Shown here one piece after another: positions 22,689 to 32,204 of a stretch of 32,983 nt of DNA (position 1 is its first letter; each line of letters begins with the position of its first letter). The translations under genes and the position numbers were made by a program. The notes under the pieces are model-generated. The model was not told the DNA's origin. It saw nothing but the letters and a program-made list of their open reading frames with translations, and did not search any database. Source of the DNA: Clostridium sp. CAG:221 (GTDB lineage: Bacteria > Bacillota > Clostridia > Clostridiales > Clostridiaceae); contig FR883349.1 of the NCBI GenBank assembly GCA_000435835.1, positions 1-32,983 of the forward strand, in the 5' to 3' direction.

Positions 22689-24950
22689 TTGGATTTAAAA
22701 GCATTATTAAATAAGGAGCAATATGAAGGTGCTGTAACAGTTAATGGGCCAGTGCTTATTTTAGCAGGAGCAGGTTCAGGTAAAACAAGAGTACTGACAC
22801 ATAGAATGGCACATATGATTGAGGATTTAAATATATTTCCGTATAAGATTTTAGCCATAACATTTACAAATAAAGCAGCTAGAGAGATGAAGGAGAGAGT
22901 TGTTTCTTTAATTGGTGAAAAGGCTGAAGATATGTGGATATCAACATTCCACTCCACTTGTGTAAGAATATTAAGAAGAGAAATTGAAAAGATAGGTTAT
23001 AAAAAGAACTTTACTATATATGATTCTTCAGATCAAAAGACATTATTAAAAGAATGTATAAAGGCTTTACAAATTAATGATAGAGATATTTCTGAACAAG
23101 AAATCATGGGTAAAATAAGTAGAGCTAAGGATAGTATGTTATCTCCAGATGCATATTATAGACAGCATGAATCAAACTTTAGGGAAAAGAAGATTGCAGA
23201 AGTATATAAAATGTATCAAAAAAGATTAAAGGAAAACAATGCCTTAGATTTTGATGATCTTATATTTAAGACTGTAGAACTATTTAAAAAGGATACAGAA
23301 ACAGTAGAATTTTACCAAAGAAAATTCCAATACATAATGGTTGATGAGTATCAAGATACCAATGCAGTTCAATATGAGTTAGTAAGATTATTAGCAGAAA
23401 AACATAGAAATATTTGCGTTGTAGGTGATGATGATCAAAGTATATATGGATGGAGAGGTTCTGATATTAGAATTATTTTAGGGTTTGAAAAGGACTATCC
23501 AGATGCTAAAGTTATTAAGCTTGAGCAGAACTATAGATCTAAAGGAAATATACTAGATGCAGCAAACGTAGTTATTGTAAATAATGCTAATAGAAAAAGT
23601 AAAGCATTAAGAACTGAGCAGGATCCAGGTGAAAAAATACAAGTTTATAGAGCTTATTCAGATGCTGATGAAGGAAGCTTTGTTGCTTCAAGGATAGCAA
23701 AGATAAAAGGTGAACAAGGTAAAAAGAATAAGGATTTTGCTATTCTTTATAGAACAAATGCACAATCACGTATTTTTGAAGAAAGTTTAAGAAGAGCTGG
23801 TATAGCTTATAAGATTATAGGTGGAACTAGATTCTATGATAGAAAAGAAATTAAGGATATGCTTTCTTATTTAAAGGTACTTGTAAATCCAGAAGATAGC
23901 ATTGCCTTAAGAAGAATTATAAACGTACCTAAGAGAGGCATTGGCGATGCTACCATAAATAAGGTATTGGACTTTGTAGAAAATTATGAATTAAGCCTTT
24001 GGGATGGATTAAGTGAAGTAAGGACTATACCAACGCTTACTGCAAGAAATTGCGCTGGAATAGAAGGATTTATGTCATTGATGGAAGAATTCTCAATGCT
24101 TAGCGAAACAGTACCAGTATCTCATTTAATAGAAGAAATACTTAATAAGACAGGATATTTAAAAGAATTAGAAGCCTCTAAAGATATAGAAGATAAGAGT
24201 AGAATTGAAAACTTAAAAGAACTTGTTTCTGATGCTGTTGATTTTGAAAAAACAAGTGAAGATAAGAGCCTTTCTGCATATTTAGAAAAGGTTTCATTAG
24301 TACAAGATACAGATAAACTGGAAGATGAAGATGATGATAATGGTGCAGTAGTACTTATGACAGTACATAGTGCTAAGGGACTTGAATTCCCAGTGGTATT
24401 CATGGTAGGAATGGAAAATGGACTATTCCCAGGGGCTGCCTCTTTTGAAAGTGATACAGAAATGGAGGAATCAAGAAGGCTTTGTTATGTTGGTATAACA
24501 AGAGCTAAAGAAATACTATATATGACTTCAGCAGAAGTAAGAAGAGTATTTGGTAGGACAGTTTCATATCCTCAATCAGATTTTATAGCAGAAATAAAGC
24601 CAAATTTAAGAGAGTATGTTGTAATGGAAACTAAGAGAAGTGCTATAGATGCCACAAGAGCAATGATGGCAGGAAGAGATATGAGAAATAATCCCCATAG
24701 TATAAGAAGTGGATATTCATCTAATGGTGCTAGAGGATTTGTTACAAATAAAGCTAAAGTTTCTTCTGAAAATAATACAGGAACTTCTGAGGAAATTACT
24801 GTAGGTAGAAAAGTAAAGCACAAGGTGTTTGGAATAGGTACTGTTGTGGCAGTAGCTGATGCTAATGGAGATAAGAAGCTTACTATAGCATTCAATAGCC
24901 AAGGAATTAAAAATCTTATGCAGTCCATAGCAAAATTAGAATTATTATAA
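22689..24950 (+). CDS. pcrA: ATP-dependent DNA helicase PcrA (UvrD/Rep family)
   Basis: A 753-residue superfamily 1A 3'-5' helicase that acts in nucleotide excision repair, rolling-circle replication and clearing RecA filaments. Motifs in order: Walker A GAGSGKT (27-33), Ia AITFTNKAAREMK, II DEYQDTN, III VVGDDDQSIYGWRGSD, IV QNYRS, V MTVHSAKGLEFPVVFM, VI ESRRLCYVGITRAK. The C-terminal VGRKVKHKVFGIGTVVAV segment is the Tudor-like domain that binds RNA polymerase. Translation begins at TTG 22689: AGGAGG (22675-22680) is 8 bases upstream and the sequence in that frame starts MDLKALLNKEQ, while no ATG fits. It is followed by ligA after 22 bases, as in Bacillus. Confidence 0.97.
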   Translation: MDLKALLNKEQYEGAVTVNGPVLILAGAGSGKTRVLTHRMAHMIEDLNIFPYKILAITFTNKAAREMKERVVSLIGEKAEDMWISTFHSTCVRILRREIEKIGYKKNFTIYDSSDQKTLLKECIKALQINDRDISEQEIMGKISRAKDSMLSPDAYYRQHESNFREKKIAEVYKMYQKRLKENNALDFDDLIFKTVELFKKDTETVEFYQRKFQYIMVDEYQDTNAVQYELVRLLAEKHRNICVVGDDDQSIYGWRGSDIRIILGFEKDYPDAKVIKLEQNYRSKGNILDAANVVIVNNANRKSKALRTEQDPGEKIQVYRAYSDADEGSFVASRIAKIKGEQGKKNKDFAILYRTNAQSRIFEESLRRAGIAYKIIGGTRFYDRKEIKDMLSYLKVLVNPEDSIALRRIINVPKRGIGDATINKVLDFVENYELSLWDGLSEVRTIPTLTARNCAGIEGFMSLMEEFSMLSETVPVSHLIEEILNKTGYLKELEASKDIEDKSRIENLKELVSDAVDFEKTSEDKSLSAYLEKVSLVQDTDKLEDEDDDNGAVVLMTVHSAKGLEFPVVFMVGMENGLFPGAASFESDTEMEESRRLCYVGITRAKEILYMTSAEVRRVFGRTVSYPQSDFIAEIKPNLREYVVMETKRSAIDATRAMMAGRDMRNNPHSIRSGYSSNGARGFVTNKAKVSSENNTGTSEEITVGRKVKHKVFGIGTVVAVADANGDKKLTIAFNSQGIKNLMQSIAKLELL

Positions 24951-24972
24951 TTAAGGATATTTGGAGGCAAGT

Positions 24973-26958
24973 ATGGATAAGAAAGCTCGTATAGAAGAAT
25001 TAGTAGAACTTTTAAATAAATATGCTTATGAGTATTATTCATTAGATAAGCCGTCAGTTACTGATAAGGAATATGACTTAAAGTATGATGAGCTTAAAGA
25101 ATTAGAAAATGAAACAGGATATGTACTTCCTTACTCACCAACTCAAAGAGTAGGGGATGTTATATTAGAAGGATTTAAAAAATATACTCATAAAGCAAGA
25201 CTTTGGAGTTTAGATAAGGCTCAAAGCATGGAAGAAATAAAGGAATGGCATAATAGAAATATTAAGTTTGTAAATGAAATGAATGCTAGAGGTGAAAACT
25301 TACCTCCATTAAGATATGTTATAACAAAGAAGTTTGATGGTCTTACCATAAACCTTACTTATAATGAAGAAGGGATATTAGAAGTTGCAGCTACAAGAGG
25401 TACTGGTGAAACAGGAGAGGATGTAACGGCTCAAGTTAAAACAATAAAGGAAATACCTTTAAAGACAAGCACTGGAGACATTTTTGAAGTTCATGGTGAA
25501 GCTATAATGACTCAGGAGGCCTTTGATAAGTATAATGCAATCTCTGAAACACCACTTAAGAATTTAAGAAATGGAGCTGCAGGGGCTTTAAGAAATTTAA
25601 ATGTAAAGGAAACTGCAAGAAGAGGACTTTCAGCATTTTTCTATGATGTAGGATATAAAGAAGGAAGTGCTTTTAAGAATTATGAAGAAATGCTTAAGTT
25701 TATTAAAGATAAAGGTCTTCCAATGGATGAATATATAAGATATGCTACTACTTTAGAAGAAGTGGAAAAGTATATTAAAGAAATAGAAGCAATGAGATTT
25801 GACTTAAATTACGATATAGATGGAGTAGTAGTAGCCATTGATGATATGAGGACTAGAGAACTATTAGGCTATACCGTTAAATTCCCTAAGTGGGCAATAG
25901 CATTTAAGTTTGAGGCACAAGAAGCTACTACTAAGCTTTTAGATGTTGAATGGAATGTAGGAAGAAGTGGAAGAGTAGGTCCTACGGCTATATTAGATCC
26001 AGTAGAACTTGCTGGAGTTACTGTTAGAAGAGCAACATTAAACAATATGGATGATATTAGGAGAAAAGGTGTAAGGATAGGTGCTGATGTATTTGTACGT
26101 AGATCTAATGATGTTATACCAGAAATAATGGGTGTAGTAGAATCAACTATAGAAGGCTCAGAAGAAATAAATGCACCAAAAGTATGTCCATCTTGTGGAA
26201 GTCATTTAGTTTTAGATGGAGCACATTACTTCTGTGAAAATACATTATCATGTAAACCTCAAATGGTTAAGAGTATAGTTCACTTTGCTTCAAGAGAAGC
26301 TATGAATATTGCTGGATTTTCAGAAAAGACTGCAGAACAGTTATTTGAAAAGCTTGATATAAGATCAATAGCAGATTTATATAAGCTTAAAAAGGAAGAA
26401 CTTTTAACTCTTGAAAAGTTTGGTGAGAAAAAGGCACAAAATTTATTAGATGCTGTGGAAAGAAGTAAGACACCAGAATTATATAGATTTATATATGCAT
26501 TAGGTATACCAAATGTAGGCGTTAAGACAGCCAGAGATTTAGTAGATAAATTTAAATCCATTGATGGATTGAAAGAAGCTACTTTTGATGAGCTTATTTC
26601 AGTTTCTGATGTAGGTGATATAGTTGCTAAATGTGTCTTAGAATTCTTCCATGAAGAAAAAGTTATTAATACAATTAATGAACTTTTAGCATTAGGAATA
26701 ACTCCAATATATGAAGAGAAAGAAGTTATAGAAAGTGGATTTAGTGGAAAAACAGTAGTTGTGACAGGAACAATGCAGAAGTATTCAAGATCTGAAATAA
26801 AATCTAAGCTTGAAAGTTTAGGTGCAAAGGTTTCAGGAAGTGTTAGCAAAAAGACTGATTACGTAATTGCTGGAGAAGAAGCAGGGTCTAAGCTTACAAA
26901 AGCTCAAGAGCTTGGAGTAACAGTAATTACAGAAGAGGAATTTGAAAAAATGATATAA
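24973..26958 (+). CDS. ligA: NAD+-dependent DNA ligase
   Basis: Seals nicks during replication and repair using NAD+. 661 residues from ATG 24973 (GGAGG at 24963-24967). Layout: N-terminal Ia domain (YYSLDKPSVTDKEYD); adenylation domain with the catalytic Lys120 in TKKFDG; OB fold; a four-Cys zinc finger (CPSCGSHL and CENTLSC, about residues 397-423); helix-hairpin-helix repeats (GEKKAQNLL, LGIPNVGVKTA); and a C-terminal BRCT domain (FSGKTVVVTG onward). It is in an operon with pcrA, so it probably shares LexA control. The KFDG motif in place of the usual KIDG is a conservative change. Confidence 0.97.
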   Translation: MDKKARIEELVELLNKYAYEYYSLDKPSVTDKEYDLKYDELKELENETGYVLPYSPTQRVGDVILEGFKKYTHKARLWSLDKAQSMEEIKEWHNRNIKFVNEMNARGENLPPLRYVITKKFDGLTINLTYNEEGILEVAATRGTGETGEDVTAQVKTIKEIPLKTSTGDIFEVHGEAIMTQEAFDKYNAISETPLKNLRNGAAGALRNLNVKETARRGLSAFFYDVGYKEGSAFKNYEEMLKFIKDKGLPMDEYIRYATTLEEVEKYIKEIEAMRFDLNYDIDGVVVAIDDMRTRELLGYTVKFPKWAIAFKFEAQEATTKLLDVEWNVGRSGRVGPTAILDPVELAGVTVRRATLNNMDDIRRKGVRIGADVFVRRSNDVIPEIMGVVESTIEGSEEINAPKVCPSCGSHLVLDGAHYFCENTLSCKPQMVKSIVHFASREAMNIAGFSEKTAEQLFEKLDIRSIADLYKLKKEELLTLEKFGEKKAQNLLDAVERSKTPELYRFIYALGIPNVGVKTARDLVDKFKSIDGLKEATFDELISVSDVGDIVAKCVLEFFHEEKVINTINELLALGITPIYEEKEVIESGFSGKTVVVTGTMQKYSRSEIKSKLESLGAKVSGSVSKKTDYVIAGEEAGSKLTKAQELGVTVITEEEFEKMI

Positions 26959-26999
26959 ATGAAAAGTATTTTAAATAGCTTTTATTAGATAAGTAGCTT

Positions 27000-27036
27000 A
27001 AAAGGGCTGTATCAAGATGATACAGCCCTTTTATTA
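27000..27036. terminator. Strong bidirectional terminator after ligA
   Basis: AAAAGGGCTGTATCA (27000-27014), loop AGA, TGATACAGCCCTTTT (27018-27032): a perfect 15-bp stem with T-rich flanks on both strands. It serves ligA on the plus strand and the small membrane protein gene on the minus strand, whose stop codon overlaps it. Confidence 0.85.
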
Positions 27037-27342
27037 TTTTATTTTATAAAGAGAATCACTATGACTCATATCATCATTTTTTGATTGCTCAAATAAAGAT
27101 TCTTCAATTACAGATGAAGAATTGTCAAAAGATTCATCCAGAAAGTCATTATAGCTATTTTTATTATTCAAAGAAGAAATACTATCATTTATCTTTTGTA
27201 GAATATAGTTTTGTATTCTATCATTTTTAAACATCTTAGTATATAAAACAAATGCCCATATTCCTATAATCATGAAGCAAATCATAAATAATGTTGCTAC
27301 TCCATAAAACATTATTTGCATAACTTGTACTACAGATGACAT
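27034..27342 (-). CDS. Small single-pass membrane protein of unknown function
   Basis: I do not recognise this 102-residue protein. It has a short N-terminus, one strong membrane helix of about residues 11-33 (FYGVATLFMICFMIIGIWAF), a brief basic segment (KMFKNDRIQNYILQK), then a Ser/Asn/Asp-rich, probably disordered tail. The Shine-Dalgarno GGAGGTG lies 5 bases before the ATG, so it is probably translated. It is divergent from the solute-binding protein gene 130 bp away, and it shares a terminator with ligA. Confidence 0.7.
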   Translation of the reverse strand: MSSVVQVMQIMFYGVATLFMICFMIIGIWAFVLYTKMFKNDRIQNYILQKINDSISSLNNKNSYNDFLDESFDNSSSVIEESLFEQSKNDDMSHSDSLYKIK

Positions 27343-27475
27343 AATTCACCTCCAAATTTTTCAATCAATCTATTATAGAGAAAATTATACATAATTATGA
27401 TAAATAAATAAAGGGGGGTGATTAGGTTAATTTAGTTATGGATATACTTATTATTATTGGAAGGAGATGGAGATA

Positions 27476-28945
27476 TTGAAAAGGATAATAATAACCATAG
27501 TAATAACTATAGTCACTGTAGTATTTCTTTTAGGGTTTATAGATAAGAGTAACAGTGGAAAGGAAACAGAAAAAGCTGACATAGTATATTCTATAGATGA
27601 TATCCCAGATGACATGAGAAATATAGCAAGCCTTAGCACTAGACAACAGGACATAATATGTGCTGTTAGTAAAGGTCTTATTGAAATAGATAGTCAAGGA
27701 AAGATGATGCCTGCATTAGCTAAAAGTGTAGATGTAACTGATAATGGCATACAATACAATTTCACCATTAGAGATGATGTTTTCTGGAGTGATGGTAAAT
27801 CTATAACTGCAGATGATTTAGTACAGTTCTTTCGAGAGATATTAACTGAGGAAAATGAAGATGATATAGAGGCGTTAATGAATGTTTATGGAGCAAGGTC
27901 ATATTTAAACAATGAAGGTAATTTTAAAGAAACAGTAGCGATATGGGCTGAAGGTAATAATTTGATAATACGATTAAATTCTATTGATGATGATTTTTTG
28001 GTACAGCTCTCTAAGCCTCAATATAGATTAAGAAAAAATGTACTAAGCTGGGAATTTATTAATAATAATTATACCTCTTTAGTGTACAGTGGTGATTACT
28101 ATATAAGCTCAATGGATGAAAATCAAATAATATTACATAGAAATGAAAAATCTAATACTGATATTCCTAAGGTTCTTAGTATAATAGAGGATAAATCAGA
28201 AGATATAGCATTAGCTGCCTTTGAAGTAGGTAATAGGGATATTGTTGTAAATCCACCAAGAAACCAGTTACAGCGCTTAAAGGAAGAGGGAAAGCTTATA
28301 ACACTACCTTCTAATAAAGCAGTTTATGCTAGTTTTAATTTGGATGAATGCGCCATACCTATAAATGGTAGGAAAAAAGTATATTCATTATTGGATTCTG
28401 CCATAAGAAATTATATCGAAAACAATGAATCTTCTATGATTTGTGCAGAAGGAAAATATTATAGAAATGAAGAAAGTAGCGCTGCTAAATTGCAAGAAAG
28501 AAAGGTCCTTACCAATGTAGATAATTTTTGGGATGATGAAGAAAGTATTACCTTAATAGCTGAAAATAATATTGATAATAAGGAACTCATAAATATTATT
28601 TCAGATTGGATAGAGAAAAATACAAGCTACACATTGGTGGTAAAGCTAGTAGATAAAGAGGATATAGAGGGAATAATCGATGAGGGATATTATGATTTAA
28701 TAATATTTAACTTAGAGGTTAACAGTGAAGATGATGTATATAAAGTAATTGATGAGTATAATGAGGAATTATCTATAGAAACATGGCAAGAAGATAATTA
28801 TTTTAACATAGAAGATAATATGTTTAATTCATATAGCATTCTTCCTATATTATTCTATAATGAAAACATTGCAGTTAATGATAATATTACAGGAGTAACG
28901 TTAGATTGTAATGGCAATATTGATTTTAGTGCTATACGGAAATAA
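27476..28945 (+). CDS. Membrane-anchored family 5 extracellular solute-binding protein (orphan)
   Basis: A periplasmic-type peptide-binding fold (SBP_bac_5) of about 490 residues, recognised from SLSTRQQDIICAVSKGLIEI, the TIRDDVFWSDGKSITADDLV signature and the ALAKSVDVTDNG segment. The second half is divergent and acidic. The N-terminus is one hydrophobic helix (RIIITIVITIVTVVFLLGF) without a lipobox Cys, so it is probably anchored by that helix. No permease or ATPase gene is adjacent, so peptide uptake is not implied; sensing or another partner role is possible. Start chosen at TTG 27476 because AAGGAG (27461-27466) is 9 bases upstream, while ATG 27467 directly abuts it. Confidence 0.8.
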   Translation: MKRIIITIVITIVTVVFLLGFIDKSNSGKETEKADIVYSIDDIPDDMRNIASLSTRQQDIICAVSKGLIEIDSQGKMMPALAKSVDVTDNGIQYNFTIRDDVFWSDGKSITADDLVQFFREILTEENEDDIEALMNVYGARSYLNNEGNFKETVAIWAEGNNLIIRLNSIDDDFLVQLSKPQYRLRKNVLSWEFINNNYTSLVYSGDYYISSMDENQIILHRNEKSNTDIPKVLSIIEDKSEDIALAAFEVGNRDIVVNPPRNQLQRLKEEGKLITLPSNKAVYASFNLDECAIPINGRKKVYSLLDSAIRNYIENNESSMICAEGKYYRNEESSAAKLQERKVLTNVDNFWDDEESITLIAENNIDNKELINIISDWIEKNTSYTLVVKLVDKEDIEGIIDEGYYDLIIFNLEVNSEDDVYKVIDEYNEELSIETWQEDNYFNIEDNMFNSYSILPILFYNENIAVNDNITGVTLDCNGNIDFSAIRK

Positions 28946-28969
28946 GGTCTCTTTATTGAGACCTTATTT
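28940..28969. terminator. Bidirectional terminator between convergent genes
   Basis: AAATAAGGTCTC (28940-28951), loop TTTATT, GAGACCTTATTT (28958-28969): a perfect 12-bp stem whose 5' arm includes the stop codon of the solute-binding protein. T-rich flanks on both sides are short. Confidence 0.75.
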
Positions 28970-28972
28970 ATA

Positions 28973-30694
28973 TTAATCCTCTTTATTTTCATTCATTACA
29001 GAATCAGCTTCAGAATTGTCATCTCTATTAATATAATTATCTGATGAAGAATCATCGTTGGTATCATTATTTAATATATCCGTTGATGAATTGTTAAGAG
29101 TATAATATATATCTTCAGATAAATCAGCAGGATTATCAGTTAAATTACTTTTATCTTCCACAGCAGAAATATCGTTATTAGGTATCATATTGCTTTCTAC
29201 CATACTATTATCAGTAGTATTGCTTGTTGTTGTAGAAGTAACAATGTTAGAAGTAGTTTCTGTTTTTAAAGGAAATGGATCTGTACCATATGAAGAATTA
29301 TATAGATTATTTATACATTCATCTTTAAAGAAGAAGATAAATAAGTAAAATAAAAAGAAGTTTTTATAACTATCAAAAGAGGTCCTATTTGGTGTAAATT
29401 CATCTTTTCGTTTATTGTAATTTACAGACTTAATAAATATAGGGGCAGTACCACTACTTGATGGAGTAGGAAGGTTTGACATTTTAAAATAAGTTTCACT
29501 AAGCATATCAGCAGATTTTAAACTATATCCTCTATATCTTTCATAGTCGTCAAGAGTAGGGGCCTCAGGCCAACTTGTTATTATGCCAGAAGAAATGAAG
29601 AATTTTTTATATATTGAAGAAATAAGGTCTTTATATGATGATTTATTTTCATTTATATCAGAATAAATAACAAAGGCAAGAAAATAAAAATTTATATCAA
29701 AACATGAATACTTTATATCTTTCTTTGAAGAAAGCTTGTAAAAGGTTTCGTTTTTAGCATCATATAAATCAAAAAGTTTGTTAATAATTTCTGAAGTCTT
29801 ATCAAAAAAGCTAAGGATATTTGTATGTTTATAAGATAGTGATAATGCTATGGAACAAAGACATACAGTATCTAATTCTTCAACATAATAATCCTTTTCA
29901 TCTAGCTTATTCATAGCATAATCAGTAAAATCTATTATTAACAGTTTTAAATCATCTAAAGCATCATAGCTATATAGGACATTAAAGGCTAATAATATCT
30001 TACATATCTCATCTAAGGAAGTATCATATAGCTTATCTTTATATTCAACAAAGACTTGAAGGATTTCCATGGCAAAAGCTTTATAGGCATCATATACATC
30101 ACTTTCAGGATTCTTTAAGGAATATAAGTAATAAGCAAGCATCATATATGCTTGATCAGAAAATTTAAATTTTTTATCTTTATCAGATAAGTTAAAGTTT
30201 TTATAATTATTTTCACCATTATTTTTCTTACTTGTAAATGTACCATCAGCACTTCTTAAATTCACAGAATAGAATTCTAACTGCTCTTTAGCTAATTTTT
30301 CATATATATCATGAAATGCATAGAGACTTTTATCCTTGCCTCTAAAGTTACCATAGTAATCAGCAAGTTCAAGAATTGATAAGGTCATTAGAGCATTAGT
30401 TGTTGGATTAATTTCTTTCCTAAAGGTATCTTCATCAAAACCATTGGAATTTTTACTATGGATATAGTTAGGTGAAGCCTTTTTGTATACGCAGAGTAGT
30501 GGAGAAATATTACTATTTATGCTAATATCATTGTTAGAGGAAAGTCTTTTATAGCTTTTTATAGAAGATACTAATCCACATTTAGATTCAAGCACAATGG
30601 TTCTAATTGCTTCTTTAGCAAAAAAGAAAAGTTGTGTATTAATTTCATCTTGAGAAAGATTATTCATTCTAAAAAATGGACCCATATATCTCAA
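28973..30694 (-). CDS. Helical protein of unknown function with an acidic Asn/Ser/Thr-rich tail
   Basis: I do not recognise this protein. From the preferred TTG start at 30694 (AGAGG 30707-30703, 8 bases upstream) it has 573 residues; GTG 30703 and ATG 30685 are alternatives. Residues ~1-440 are rich in repeated helical segments with aromatic and leucine spacing (LMTLSILELADYYG, YMMLAYYLYSL, LAFNVLYSYDALDDL), as in alpha/alpha-toroid folds, but no catalytic motif is recognisable. Residues ~450-573 are low-complexity (Asn, Ser, Thr, Asp, Glu), likely disordered. There is no signal peptide; a hydrophobic patch (NFFLFYLFIFFF, near residue 450) might be a membrane segment. It is convergent with the solute-binding protein. 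Confidence 0.7.
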   Translation of the reverse strand: MRYMGPFFRMNNLSQDEINTQLFFFAKEAIRTIVLESKCGLVSSIKSYKRLSSNNDISINSNISPLLCVYKKASPNYIHSKNSNGFDEDTFRKEINPTTNALMTLSILELADYYGNFRGKDKSLYAFHDIYEKLAKEQLEFYSVNLRSADGTFTSKKNNGENNYKNFNLSDKDKKFKFSDQAYMMLAYYLYSLKNPESDVYDAYKAFAMEILQVFVEYKDKLYDTSLDEICKILLAFNVLYSYDALDDLKLLIIDFTDYAMNKLDEKDYYVEELDTVCLCSIALSLSYKHTNILSFFDKTSEIINKLFDLYDAKNETFYKLSSKKDIKYSCFDINFYFLAFVIYSDINENKSSYKDLISSIYKKFFISSGIITSWPEAPTLDDYERYRGYSLKSADMLSETYFKMSNLPTPSSSGTAPIFIKSVNYNKRKDEFTPNRTSFDSYKNFFLFYLFIFFFKDECINNLYNSSYGTDPFPLKTETTSNIVTSTTTSNTTDNSMVESNMIPNNDISAVEDKSNLTDNPADLSEDIYYTLNNSSTDILNNDTNDDSSSDNYINRDDNSEADSVMNENKED

Positions 30695-30846
30695 TTTATT
30701 CACCTCTCAAAGTAATTCTTATATTAATAATATGAGTGATAAGAGGAAAAAGTGCATTTTTTTAGTAATAAGATAATAAAACAAGATGATAATATAAATA
30801 TAAGATATTAAACGTAAATATTAAAACTATTAGTTGGAGGAGAATT

Positions 30847-31596
30847 ATGCGTATTGATGGCAGAAAAAATGATCAAGTTAGACATACAAAAGTAACAAGA
30901 AACTATATAAAGCATGCTGAAGGTTCTGTATTAATTGAAGTAGGAGATACAAAGGTTATTTGTACAGCATCTATTGAAGATAAAGTACCACCATTTTTAA
31001 AGGGAACTGGAGAAGGATGGATAACGGCAGAATATAATATGCTTCCTAGATCTACAGCAACTAGAAAGGTGAGAGATATAGCTAGATTAAAGCTTGATGG
31101 TAGAACAATGGAGATTCAAAGACTTATTGGAAGAGCATTAAGATCAGTTGTTGATTTAAAGGCATTAGGTGAAAAAACAATCTGGATTGATTGCGATGTT
31201 ATTCAAGCTGATGGAGGAACTAGAACAACAAGTATTACTGGTGCATTTATAGCATTGGTAGATGCAGTAAATAAAATTCATAAGCAAAAAAGTTTTAAGG
31301 TTTATCCAATAAGAAAGTTTGTTTGTGCAACTAGTGTTGGTATTGTTGGAGAAGAAAAGCTATTAGACCTATGTTATGAAGAAGATTCAAATGCAAAGGT
31401 AGATATGAATATTATTGGAACTGATGATGGACAGTTTGTAGAAATACAAGGTACAGGTGAAGAAGCTCCATTTACAAGAAGTGAATTAAATGAAATATTA
31501 GATTTAGGTGAAAAAGGTATTAAGCAAATGATTCAATTACAAAAGGATTGCTTAAAGATGGATGCACTATGGATTGGAACAGGAGAATCTAAATAA
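30847..31596 (+). CDS. rph: Ribonuclease PH
   Basis: A phosphorolytic 3'-5' exoribonuclease that trims tRNA precursors. 249 residues, typical for the family; signatures include the N-terminal MRIDGRKNDQVR, GEGWITAEYNMLPRSTATR near residues 57-75, the LDGRTMEIQRLIGRALRSV phosphate-binding block, and DCDVIQADGGTRT near residues 116-128. The Shine-Dalgarno GGAGGAG precedes ATG 30847. It overlaps rdgB by one base (TAATG), the usual rph-rdgB-phosphoesterase operon of Firmicutes. Confidence 0.97.
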   Translation: MRIDGRKNDQVRHTKVTRNYIKHAEGSVLIEVGDTKVICTASIEDKVPPFLKGTGEGWITAEYNMLPRSTATRKVRDIARLKLDGRTMEIQRLIGRALRSVVDLKALGEKTIWIDCDVIQADGGTRTTSITGAFIALVDAVNKIHKQKSFKVYPIRKFVCATSVGIVGEEKLLDLCYEEDSNAKVDMNIIGTDDGQFVEIQGTGEEAPFTRSELNEILDLGEKGIKQMIQLQKDCLKMDALWIGTGESK

Positions 31597-32201
31597 TGAG
31601 AAAAATCGTTTTAGCTAGTAATAATGCAAAGAAAATAAAAGAATTAAAGAATATGCTTAAAGAGTATGATTTTGAAGTATGTTCATTAAAGGATGAAGAT
31701 ATTAATATTGATGTTGTGGAAGATGGAAATACTTTTGAAGAAAATGCTCTTAAGAAGGCATCAGAAATATATAACTATCTTTTAGCTAATAATAAAGGTG
31801 ATGCTTTAGTTTTAGCAGATGATTCAGGATTAGAAGTAGATTACTTAAATGGAGAGCCAGGCATATACTCAGCTAGGTATAGTGGAGAGCATGGCAATGA
31901 CTATGCAAATAACATTAAGTTATTAGATAAAATGAAGTCAGCTAAAGGTGAAGATAGAAGAGGTAGATTTGTATGTGCATTAGCTTTAATAGGTAATGAT
32001 ACAAAAGAGGTAATTAGAGGTACTGTAGAAGGATATATAAAAGAAGAACTTATAGAAGGAGATTTCTTTGGGTATGATCCATTATTCTTCTATCCAGAGT
32101 TTAATAAAACTTTTGCAGAAGCATCAGCAGAAGAAAAGAATGCAGTTTCTCACAGAGGAAATGCCTTAGCAGAATTAAAGAAGATATTAACACAACTATA
32201 A
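31596..32201 (+). CDS. rdgB: XTP/dITP diphosphatase (RdgB/HAM1 family)
   Basis: Hydrolyses non-canonical purine nucleotides (XTP, dITP, ITP) to monophosphates and so cleans the nucleotide pool. 201 residues with all family blocks: ASNNAKKIKELKNML near the N-terminus, the substrate-binding DDSGLEVDYLNGEPGIYSAR segment, YSGEHGND, and FGYDPLFFYPEFNKTFAE followed by SHRGNALAEL near the C-terminus. The ATG uses the last base of the rph stop codon (TAATG), so translation is coupled. A dispersed repeat separates it from the third gene of the usual operon. Confidence 0.96.
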   Translation: MRKIVLASNNAKKIKELKNMLKEYDFEVCSLKDEDINIDVVEDGNTFEENALKKASEIYNYLLANNKGDALVLADDSGLEVDYLNGEPGIYSARYSGEHGNDYANNIKLLDKMKSAKGEDRRGRFVCALALIGNDTKEVIRGTVEGYIKEELIEGDFFGYDPLFFYPEFNKTFAEASAEEKNAVSHRGNALAELKKILTQL

Positions 32202-32204
32202 TAC

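Noticed and set aside
24572..25042. A 156-codon open frame on the minus strand across the pcrA-ligA junction
   Set aside because: It crosses two well-supported genes, has no recognisable domain and arises from codon bias.
26280..26849. A 189-codon open frame on the minus strand inside ligA
   Set aside because: It is antisense to the conserved ligA coding sequence, has low-complexity Ser/Leu composition typical of such antisense frames in AT-rich genes, and shows no supporting ribosome site.
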